From contig JAVLUZ010000154.1 in NCBI GenBank assembly GCA_036768485.1, positions 22,249,896 through 22,313,895 of the forward strand: 64,000 nt of DNA, in the 5' to 3' direction. The stretch is from Mermis nigrescens (Eukaryota > Nematoda > Enoplea > Mermithida > Mermithidae). The stretch's first letter is position 1; each line of letters begins with the position of its first letter. Positions 35,201-47,200 of the stretch are shown here, one piece after another. Both the position numbers and the translations under genes were made by a program. The notes under the pieces were generated by a model, which made no database searches, was not told the DNA's origin, and saw nothing but the letters and a program-made list of their open reading frames with translations.

Positions 35201-38200
35201 ATCCGGATGTAGAAGTAAACTTGAAAAAATGTGTTATGTACAACCGGAATTTCTTTATCAACGATTTCGTTTTAAATTAATATTGCTTTAGGATCCGCAA
35301 ACGTTTCTCAGTATTTACAAACTTTAGTGCGTCATATGCAATTAATTTGGTAGGATTGAAAATAATGATAAATTATGGGCACTTTGATATTTTTACAGCA
35401 TAACTTTATTTCCTACTCGAACTGGTAATAGGCTTCTTTGTTTATTTTTTGAAAGAAACTAAACTTCCTTCATTAATTGAGCAAAACTTAAGCACCGGTC
35501 GAGTTTTTTAGCTAAAAGTTTTACATATAATGTTTTGCACGATGTCCCCAAGCTCACGATGCTATTTACTTTTTACTCAATCTTTTTTCTAGTTTGCAAG
35601 TTGCTTCAAATCATTTGCTATTGACTTGCTTAAATTGCACAGCTAATGCTTAGTTTTATAGATGACGAGTGTCCTCGATTTCATATAAGCTTGGTCGTAT
35701 TCTAAAATGCGGTTTCATTTATTAGCAAACCATACATGGGCATGGGGTTGAGAGGGGGTACTTTTTACTCTCCCTGTGCTTTAGAAAACTGCTAGCTTTA
35801 TATCCATTTTATCCGAAAAGCATTGCGATATCAGCCTTATTTGGGCTTAGAAAATTAGATACATTTATATATATATATATAGCCCTTTTTTGGACTCAGA
35901 AATGTGTGATTTCAAAAATGCTATATTGTTTTTTCTGAGTTTTTAAAGGATTTATAGCTACTTTACCCACTTTGACAAGGGCTTGTAGTTCAAAATTTTA
36001 CGTGGTTATTTTTAGTTCAAAAGGGATGTATAGTTAGCTATGTTTGCGAGTTCAAAAAGGCTATGCATTCTCCACAAATGCTCGAAAACGCTGGTTCCAA
36101 AGCGATACCATCGTTTTTTGTTGTAGAATAGTTTTTAAAAAGCACTTAGCTATCTCCAAGTCTTTGGGTTTCAACCCTCTCTGAAACTTTGACCTTGCCT
36201 ACCTATTGATTTGTATGTCTTTAGTCTATTTATAATGATTTTTCTTTAAATTTTTTTCTAATTTTTAATTTTTATTTTTTTATATCCAGCCGCTTTTATC
36301 ATACAAACGCGTATTTGGCTGACGCGGAAGAAATGTCAATCCTACGCAGTTTAGCCTCATCGATGACCAAACTGCCTTTCAGGGCGGCAGTGAATAGCAG
36401 CCTACTTAACTCGTGGACTCATAGCCCGCTTAAGATAGCTGGTTATCTTTCACCTAAAAAAATGACACCCAGTTGCAGAGATGGCCGATGGGGTATAAGT
36501 GAAGAAGACGAGTTCACGATTGAGGCCGATGGGAAGGAAAATATCAATTTCGATGAATTGGAGGCCGAGTCGGCTTTGGAAGTCGAGGGACTAGGCGACT
36601 CGATGATGTCTTCGGCAAGTTATCTCGTAGATTTTCAGATGTAAGAAAATTGAAGAAAAAACTTTAAAGAAATTAAAAAAATAAAAAAATAAAAGGAAAA
36701 ATAACAATAAAAAATATAAAAATTTGAGTAAAAATAATAATATAAATATAAAAAAGATAAAAACTTGCGTGTTTAGATCATAATAATACGCTGCCTTGGT
36801 ATTTTGACCAGACGTAGACTAATATTAGTTGTCTAAGATAAAAAGATTAATACTCTGCACCTAATTTCGTTGCTTTATTGCTTACTGACCATTCTTTTGA
36901 TTTATTACTCATTAATTCATATGAGATTCCTACAGATTCTTGTTATTTGATCAAATTTTCTCCTGAGCCTTAAAGCTTACATTCTAACCGGTCGAAAGTT
37001 ATACTGTAATGACGATTTCTTCGTTTAATTTTACGCTAGACACGTAAATAAACAAAAATCGTGGGTTCATTTAAATAAATACATTTACTCGTACGTCATC
37101 GTGCAATACGGAGTGTTACGCTCATACATTTGACGGCTCGAAATTTAGGGTTGGGGTTCCCGGCCATTGTCACGAAGAGGGTAAATTACCTCTATTTTTT
37201 GGCCAAAAACGGTAAAAAGCATCTAAAAACGGCCAAAAAATTCGTTTTTTCGAATCGGGGGATCAAAAATTTTCTGACTTTGAGGGATTGGGGACGACCA
37301 TACATAATCTGGGGGGTTCACCCGACTTGAAAGAATTTTCACTCCCCCTAGAAATTTTTCACTTCCCCCAGAATTCGCGATTTTTCGGAAGTTCCCAAAA
37401 ATTTTCTAAAAATCTCATAGAAAAGTTGCTTTTTAAACATTTTTAGCTGTTATTTGCTCGAAAGTGTCAAACTTTCGGACACTTCGCGCACATGCTCATG
37501 TTGTGACATTTTGACTCTATTGTGTTCACACATGTAACGGCTCGAAATTTGGGTTGGGGGTCCCGGCCATTTTTAGAGGGGGGGTTAATGACCTCCAATT
37601 TTTGGCCAAAAAACGCCTAAAAACGATGAAAAAAATTTGATTTTTTTTAAAATGGGGGAATTCAAAAATTTTCTGGCTTTGGGGGATGGGGCGTCCGACT
37701 TTGGGTGGGGCCCTTGTTATATGTATGATTGTGTTTAATTTTGTCCGACTTTTGTTTGGATTTTTATCGTAAATTTTTTATTGTTTTTATGCTCTAGATA
37801 GATAGAGCATCGTCAGAAACGCCAAAAAACGATGTTTTTGACGCGTAAACGGCATTTGGGCCCGAAGGAGGGCACTTTAAAATTTCACCCTTCCCTTCAG
37901 AATTCCCATGCTGTGCATGTCTGGGGACGATTAACTTTGGATGGGGGTTCCCCCATCCCTCTGCCACATGTATTGTGACGTTGCACTATTTGACCGTCAT
38001 AGATGAAAAGCTCTTGATTGAGAAAACGTTTAGTGTCAACACGGGGGGAAAATCGATAATTAGTGTCACTTGAACTGATGAGTTAGTGTTTACTGTAGCC
38101 GTCTATCTTAATTTGAAACACATCTTTCAGCTTAGTAAGCGATCCGTTTGGTAAAGGCAGCTATCGCAAGAGCACTGCTACATATGTTTCTATCTTGAAT

Positions 38201-41200
38201 TTATTATTAATTAATTTTTCATTTAGTACAAAATAATTCTCGATTTTTTATGTCCTTAAAAAACTGTCATTTTTTGTAAAGTATAAATCAATTTATTTTT
38301 TCTGAATTACCACTGTTGAAACCTTTGCAGTGAATGCTTTTTCGAAGTGGGTATCAGTCACGTATGCTAGTTAGCCGCATACCTATAGGATTGACATATA
38401 TTTCGGACGAAAATTTGAAAATGATACAAAAGTAGCATCGAGTAAATCGAAGAACGCTTAGATTTCTTGATTAATCATTCTGTGCAGGTTTTCTCCCATA
38501 GTTTTTCTTGTATATTTTTGGTTGTTTTGTGTAAAAATACGCTGTTTTCTTCTTATTAAATCCTTTCTTTAGCGTATTATGTATATGTGTAGCTTTGAGA
38601 TAGCATAAAACAGTAGGTACACCCATGCATGTAGGGGCTCGAATTTTTTTCGGGAGGGACGGGCCAATTTCAGGGGGTTCATGCATCAAACTATTGCATG
38701 ATTTTTAATAATTTTTGCCGTTCTAAACCGTCATAGTCTACTAATTTTCTACTAATACATATCTAATTATCTATGATGATGCACTTATTTTGAAGCAGTC
38801 CGTTTGTACAGTGTTATAACTTACGAAAAAATAAATATAAAATTACCATTTGCTTTTTCAGTCGTCTTTGTGAATCTAATTTTTATTCGTGAAAAGCTCG
38901 CGAAAGATATGGAAAATGCAGGTTTCCTCTAATCCTTGAACATTATTGTCTCTTTTTTCTGCAATAACTAGTCGAGAAAATTATCAGTAATGGAAACGAA
39001 TAGTCATCGGGATCTGAAGAAGTATCTACACAAGTTATTTTACTAAAGGTCAAATATGTACATACATATGTCGGATTCACTTAAATTGTCTATTTATGTG
39101 CATACGGTATGTTCTCATCATCAAGCTGACGACATTGATCTCGGTTTACATGTCAAGCTTAAATATTATGTAACACTAGCGTTTTTAAGCGCACAGCATG
39201 CTTCTGGAATTTATTCAATTACTGTTATTTAAATGAAGGATGATAAATAATGTCTGCGTGCTCGACGACTGAGTATGGAAGAAGAAATGACGCAATATAG
39301 ACTCACAAAGCAAATAAGGCTGGCGCGGCGCATAAACATACATAAAAGTCATGTGTGATGCAAGGCAGCGTTATAATAATATTACGCAAGATCAGAAAAT
39401 TGTAAGGGGCATAAACTTGATCAGCCGTGTTGATTTGTGGAATATTACGCTTGACATTTAAACGACCATCGTTTATGCCTCTATTTATTTCCTGCCGGTC
39501 TTAAGCTATTAATATTTGTTTTCTAAGTCGAATTACTTTATTATTTTGTACATTCTTATATTGAGCGACTCTGAAAGATTTCAGCAATGTATACTACGAG
39601 ACACATGCTTTGCGTTAATGCGGTAACTGACCGTAGATACATATTAGCATGACCGGTCTGGGGTCAGTCAGAGAGCTTTTTTGCTGCAATAATTTTTCAA
39701 ATTTGTATGAACATTAAAATAGCGTACAGGATGCCTTAATTGACAGTTTTTTGGTCGATTTTAGGCCCTTTTGTACGAATCTGATGATTTTTGTCCGTTT
39801 TTTCACCTCAATTTCTTTTCATTCTCCTGGGACCTGGGAGTCTGGCTAGATCTAGATTTATCATTTTCATTATTTATATTATCTAGATCTAAATCTATTT
39901 CCACGGGCAGGTGACACTTGACCTTCATGAATTACTTGTCCTCGTATTACGCCCAGATTTTTGCATGTTCTATCCCAGAGCAATATCTTCAGTCTTTGGT
40001 GCAAGCCTAGCCTTTTTTAAGCATTGATAAATGTAGTCGATGACGTGTGTTACGTCAAGTAACGTACAGGCTTGGTTAAAAGTTTGAGACACCTCAGTAG
40101 ATAGTGCCAAACATATCCTTTAATCTTGTAGTAAGATTTACAAAGCTAGGCTATTACTTCCAACCGGCTACAAATGAATAAGTGTAAACCAGTTTTTGCG
40201 CACTTTTCGAAAAACTAAGTATTATTTAAATCTGCTAATTAGTTCTCGATATATTTATGGATTAACTTTTCCACATTTAATGCAAAATACAAGTGGTATT
40301 TTAAATTCTTGGCAAGCATGTACCAGACATGCACAGCATGGGAATTCTGGGGAGTTGGTGAAACTTTAAAGCGCCCTGGTTGGGCCTGAAAATGGTGGGT
40401 ACGCGTCAAAAACATCGCCTTCAAACGTTTCTGACGATGCTCTATTTTTCTGGAGCATAAAAACAAAAAATATCGGAAATAATCAAAAAGTCGAATGAGT
40501 TGAACAGAATATAGTCAAAACATGAGTATGTGGCGCGAAGCGCCGAAAATTTGGCATTTTGGTGCAGATAGCTAAAAACGCTTAAAAAGCACTTTTGTAC
40601 GAATTTTTTTTAAATTTTGGAAACTTGCGAAAACTCGCGAATCATGGTGGAGGTAGGGTGAAAAAATTTATGGAGGGCGGGGGTTAAAATTCTTCTTGGG
40701 GATGAAACCCCCTAACCCCCTTAAGATCATGCATGGCCCGTAACCTATATTTTGTTTCGTTGTAAAAATTAGTTTTATTCAGACACTTGAATCCGATACT
40801 CGTTCGGATTCGACCTCCGACATCAGTCGACCGTTGCCAAGCATCCGACCGCGGCTTTGTCACGTGAACGGTGGTCCCACCGTCCGTTCTTCCAGAAACT
40901 CCCACAACACGTACAACGATCGATCGGTTTTTAGCGATATGGAAAGCGTGCGTTCCGATTCGTCGTCGAATTTCTACAGTAAGCTAATGGCCAGCGGCGC
41001 CGGGCGCTCATCGCCTATGACGTCATACTGTACCGAAGAAATGCCGTCCAGTGCGCGTGTTACGCATGCGCGTTCTTTGCCCTACGGCAACGATTCGTCA
41101 CCGTCCGATCAGTGCTTTGGTATGTCGCCGAAGGATGCAACGTGCGGATCGCTACAGTACGACAGTACGACTGGTCTGTCGACTTATTTAACCGGTCGAT

Positions 41201-44200
41201 TAGATACGGCGGAATCGACTTCCGGCGCATATTGCGATAAGAAGGCCGGCCCGAGCCGTCGGAATTCGTCTCGAGACCATGTTTCGGCCAATGTTGAAAT
41301 CTCATCCTACTGTAACGCGAATCGCGTTGCTGTTAATGTTAGTAATAATTCTAAATCGAACGAGCGTTCTGGGAAAAATTTCGAAAAATTTATCGATTTC
41401 GCAAGACGGCTCAACGTTAAAAAGAAATCGATTGCTAGAATGGGATCAGAGGGAGACTAGATCCGCGAGTATAAGCAGCGATTTGGCATCGAATGGCAGG
41501 AACTTGTTTCGCAGTGGCAGCGATAATAAGATCGCGGACAAATTTTCTGAAAGGACAAAGCGAAAATCGATTGGGATTGCTAATAGATCAATGTCGATAT
41601 CTCGCTCTTTGGATCTAGGAACGGAAGTTACTTTAAGTAAGCGTGCGTAGGTGCTAGGGATATTCCGGTTCCAGGTTTTTCAAAAATATCGGTTCCGGTT
41701 CCGGTTCTTGGAAAACAAGAATTTCGGTTCCGGTTCCGGTTCTTGCGTAAGTTGGAACCGTCGGTTCCGGTTCAGTTCTTCAAGTAGAGAACCGTCGGTT
41801 CCGGTTCCGGTTCTCGGTTCCTGTGTTAAAGTATGTACGCTCTTGATAGCTTGACTTCACCGGAACACGTGATGATGTAATCGAAAGATAAATTATTCAG
41901 GAAGTCGTTTCTATCTGGCAGCTGCACGTCCAAATAAGTTTTACGTCTAGTTGACAATTTACTTATAAATCACTGAATTATCTATGTGTTTCTTAATTGG
42001 AGGCTTATACGAAATCGAAAAGCTTAATTCATGACGATGATTTGCTGCAATGGTGGAAAGAGAAGTCGAAGAATTTGCCGATCCCGCGTTTATAGCTAAG
42101 CACTATCTTGCAGCCATTGGCGGATCTAGGATTTTCCTAAGGGGGCAGTATCCCAACTTTTCCAAAAACAGTCGAAAATAGGTCCAAAAATTTGCCCTGA
42201 ACGCGCGAAACAGCGTTTTTTTCGGCGTTTTACAATGTATACTTTTACATTAAATCACTTTTGACGCAATATTTTTCTTAAAATTTTAAAATTTTCGACA
42301 ATTTTATGCTAAAAATCACTAAAATTCTTTGACTCTATCAGAATCTGGCGCGAAGCAGTTTTTTTGTACAAGGTCCGTTTGACATATACAAAGATGATCC
42401 CCAAAAGTCTTTGTACATTGTGTACACACAAATTTTTGGGTACTATAATATGATACAGTAGCGATTTTAGTGTTGTAAAAACAGAGTTGTTCGACTTTTG
42501 GTAGTGTATTTCAGCTAATTTATGGGTCTCTAAGGCAAAAATCACTAAGAATCGTCTTAAAACAGCGCGAAGCGCCGGAAAAATTTGACATTTTTTCTTT
42601 CAAAATGCAGTTTCTGCCATTATAAAGATAAATAGAGCACACAATCAGTCATTTCGACGCGAAGCGCCGTAAAGTTCTGCGAATTTTAGACCTTTTTAGT
42701 AATTTTTGTCTCTCCAAAAATCTTCGTACATGTACAAAGACGATCCCGAAAAGTCTTTGCACATCGGGAAAAATATTTGCCGAATACAAAGAAAACTGTG
42801 GCGCGAAGCGCCGGAAATTTGTGAGATTAAGACGGATAGACGTCAAGAAGCATGATTTACAGCTTGATTTACTGTATTTATAGCATTTTATGCGAAACAT
42901 CGAAATTTTTAATTGAAAATAGAAGAAAAGTGTGCAAAAATAGCTGTTTCTGCTGCTAAAATTGTTTTGAAACCTATATGAACAGAAAATGGCTTCCAGG
43001 TGGCCAAGAGAGTAAATAAATGTCATTAATAGTTATCATTCGGCGCGTAGCGCCGAAAAAAATTGAGAAATTATGGTCACTGAGGGCCAAAAAATAATTG
43101 CAAATTGTATATCCATTCTTTATCTCGCCAAATATTTTTGGCTAATTGAGGGCTGCCCACCGTCTTCTTAGATTCGCCCCTGCTTGCAGCGCCAGCTACA
43201 AGCGTTCCATCGGAACAGCTGTTCAGTTGCACTGGAATCATTTACGACCCTCTCAGAAACAGGCTACATGGCGAAAAAGGAGAACGACTGTTATTTTTAA
43301 AATGGAACAAGACTAAGTTTTAGTCTGAAAACGTTTGGGTAATAATAGGTTGAATTGCTGCTCCGTGTCTTCACTAAATTTTATGAAGTTCGATTTTTGA
43401 CTCTAATTTAAAAAAACCGATAACTGACTCCAAAAAAGATCGGTTCCGGTTCCGGTTCTTAGAAAATCCAAAAATCGGTTCCGGTTCTGGTTCTCAGAAT
43501 ATAAAAAATCGGTTCTCGGTTCCGGTTCCAAAAAAACGGGCGGTTCCAGCCGGTTCCGGTTCCGGTTAACCGGCACATCCCTAGTAGGTGCACGAGATCG
43601 GACTTTTAGGAGGGAAAGCTTGAATTTTAGATATAGCCCGATTTGTACTATGACGAAAAAATTACGATATTATTTCAGAAGCGCCATTTTTAGAACAAAA
43701 CTTCGAAAAATAAAATTCCTCCGCATGAGTAAATGAATGCATATTTTCTTATCGTCAAACACTCAAAAGTACAGTGATTTTTCTGCATCTAAATAGAGTT
43801 TCTGAGATCAAAAAAAGCTGTGTAGCGATTTTTCCGACTTACAAAATGTTACTTTTAAAGGTATATATAGCAATTTTTGACTTAATTAGATATCTTTTAG
43901 CGATTTTGAATTCGAACGGTGAATAGACTGCATAGTTGTTAGCTATGTATTTGTGTGGCTACTAAACAGACTATTCGGATTTTCTTAGAGATCAGAAAGA
44001 CTGCATAATGTAGCCGTTTTTCTCAGTCCTTCAAAAGAGGGTCTATGATTGATTTATTCAGCCGAAAGGTTATACATACGGCTGTTTTTTAATTTCAAGG
44101 AAGTGAAACCCCTCCTTATCACCCTCTCTAGGCCTTTATGGCTTACATGCTTGTAAGGGGAGGGAGTTTCCCTTTGCTGAAGACAGACAGGTTTATATTG

Positions 44201-47200
44201 TCCGGCGATTGAGAGCTTACAGAACATTTCCTGCATAATTTCAAAGGACAAAAGCAGTAATGATATCAAAGTTTTTCCGTTGCTCCGCGCCGGATTCATA
44301 ATTCAATATACTGTTGTTCACTCAGAAAAACGCCCAAAATGGAATCAAAATAGTCTAAAAATGAGAATTTAACGCCAGATTGATCCATTTCTGTATGTTT
44401 TGTGTCCAAAGCAATATAATGAGTCAAAATGGACTAAAGATGCTTAAAAGTGCTGTATTACCACGCAAAAACGTTTTAAGCAGGCTATTTTGGCCATTTT
44501 ATTAATTTGATTAGTAAAAAAGGGATCTTAGCCCCCTCGCCCTGCCAACCCTGACTTTGTGTTGTGCATCAACGACATATGGGATGCGCTTATATCGCAA
44601 ATAATCAATAAGTGGATCAGAACGAGACAGCCCTTTTGCAACCAAGGTGTCAGAAACAGCGAAATCGCTAGAAGGGACGTCAAAATCATTTCTATTCAAA
44701 TAAGCGTTTCGGCCCAGTCGACTTGATTTTTCGTTTTGCTCATTAAAATTATCTTAAATTGACATTTCCAGTGTCAAAAATTCTTCAGAAAAACAATTGT
44801 TTGTTCATTCTGCTAAGCGAAATGTGTCCATTTGTTCTCGCAGCTCGTGTTTTTTCTTACATGAATCTACTTTTAGTATCTATATTTAGTTTTGATTTGA
44901 TTTAGCTATCTTTGCAAGGTTGCAAAATGCGCAAGTATTTCATTATTGTCTACTTTACGAAATCTTGAGAAAGAATTTTATTTGTTGTATTCATGCACAT
45001 AAATCGACTACAAAAACGCTTTAAAGTGACGCAACAACTGTGATTTGACGGAAATGACGTTTTATTATGCAAAATTAACGAAGCCAATTATTCGCTTTAT
45101 TGTGTACTAGTTAAGTAATTAAAATATTGTCATACAATATCAATTAATGCACCATACATGGGCATGGGGGCGATAGGGAGTATATTACTTTCCATGAGCT
45201 TTAATATAGTGATAGCTATATCGCCATTTTGGCCGAAGCCTTTTTTGAGCTCATAAAACTAGCTATATATATGTAATATTATTTTTTCTGGACTCGGAAA
45301 CTTACCGTCTTAGTTCGGAAATGCTATGTAGTTGTTTTTCCTGAGTTTCAAAAGGATAGCTATTTTTTCGACCTCAAAAAGGGCTAAATAGCTATTTTAG
45401 TCCAAAAAAGCTATATAGTCAAGCTATGTTTATGAGTTCAAGAGGGCTTTTATTGGCCTGGTCACAAATGCTTAGAAATGATGGTTTTAAAACGATTTCA
45501 TCGTTTTTTTTGTATAGAATCGTTTTTTACAACGCACTTAGCCGTCTCCAAGTTTTAGATTTTTACATTTCCCGAAAAGTTTGACCTTGCGCTCTTATGA
45601 TATGCATCTATTATTTTTATTCGGCTGGAATCACTTGGATACCGTTTACTGATAACTGCATCTGATTTTCAACATCCATTCATTTTTCAGCAGGCAACGC
45701 TACGGAATCGTATGTTAATAAAATAAAGTCTTATTCCGAGGACGCTGAAACAGCCACATGTTCAACTAGCAAAGCGGAACCTGATGTTGTTGCTCCGTCT
45801 GAAAGCCTGTCTGATTCTTACGATCATAGTAAGTAAGCTTTTATTAAATAATAGATATTGATGAATACGTCCTTTGACTCTAAATGCTGCATAATTTATA
45901 CTGGGATGCAACGGCTACTGATACCACTCTGTACCATACTCGTATGTACATGTACAGCATGGGAATTCTGGAGGGTCAGGCCCAAAAAATTTTTAAAACT
46001 TGCCTTTTTGGGCTAAAAACGAAGGATAGACGTCAAAAACACTGTTTCTGATAATTCAGACAAAGCTCGTTCTTTCTAGAACATAAAAACGTAAAAAAAT
46101 TTGAAAAATTGAGTTAATTGAACAAAATATAGCCAACAAATGTGTATATGGCGCGAGGCGCCGAAAATTTGAGATTTTTGAGCCAAAAATGAGGTCAAAA
46201 CGCTTTAAAGGACACACTTTTTGCAATTTTTACCAACTTTTACGAAAAATAGACAATTGGTGGGGGGTCGCAGCCATTTTGCGGGGGGGTCAGTTCCCAT
46301 TCTGTGAGGTCGACCCCCTAAGAACACGTCTGATCTGTACTCTGTGGTACTGATCGTTACTACTCATGGTGATTTTTTAAGTTTGAAGTGAAAGAGGCGT
46401 TGCTTAAAAGCAGTCTACTTTTGTTTTCGATCAAAAGTTGTACACAATTAAGGTCCAAGAATCGTTTATCGATCGTGCTAATAATTCGCTTTGAAAACAG
46501 GATTTAAAGTAAGACCATAATAAACTTTACTTAATTCATTTCTAGGATCAACCTCGAAGTCGTAGGATGACAGGTTGTACAAATGTACAGTTCTCGCCAC
46601 GAAATTTGAACAGTTAACAGTCCTTGAAATTCTCGTAAGGATTCAGTGCCTATGTTATAACACAGGACATCGTCGTATTTTTTGCATTGCTGTGCAAAAA
46701 CGTATGACAACGTGCTATGTTATAACATAGGCAATCCAGGTAAATGGGGCATCCGTCATAGCATTAAGTGGCCTGAAAAATTTATTCTTATATGAAAATA
46801 TCACAAAAAAAATGCCTTGAATCATAAATGCGCAAAGTCAGGGTCGGCATGTGGAAGTGAAATCATAGAAAAGAAAGCCATACCCGTAAATTTGATGTCC
46901 ACGATTTTTTACTATTCAAACGACGAAAATGGTCCGAATGACCTATAAAACGGATTTTCGTGGTATTGCCGCATTTTTAAAGCATTTTCAGTCCATTTTG
47001 AATGCATTAATATCTCATTTAATCGGAAAATTGAGAAATTGACCAATTTTGGTCTTTTTTCTGACTAAAAAGCACGAAGAAATATTCATTGAAAAAACAA
47101 GCTTATTGATTCGACTTGAACAATTATCCAATCAAAATCTGGATTTTATTAATTTTAACTCCTTCAAGGCGGTGCTTATCCGTCGGGCAACAGCTTGATT

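Larger units (their letters stand above)
41655..43583 (+). mobile_element. hAT transposon with CGGTTCC-repeat ends and broken transposase, TSD GTAGGTGC
   Basis: Ends TAGGGATATTCCGGTT and the complement of TAGGGATGTGCCGGTT. Perfect 8 bp duplication GTAGGTGC at 41647-41654 and 43584-43591. Arrays of GGTTCC(GGTTCCGGTTCT) lie inside both ends (41660-41825 and 43435-43570). Between them is the C-terminal part of an hAT transposase, split by a younger element. It starts 18 bp after the exon 6 donor. Confidence 0.9.

Noticed and set aside
40834..41460. Single 208-codon frame as a complete protein
   Set aside because: It lacks an ATG at its start and is the middle of a spliced gene. Neighbouring exons join it in phase, and its stop lies beyond the proposed mini-intron.
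41651..41854. FRFRF/GSGSG-repeat peptide
   Set aside because: It is a translation of the CGGTTCC array at the hAT end.
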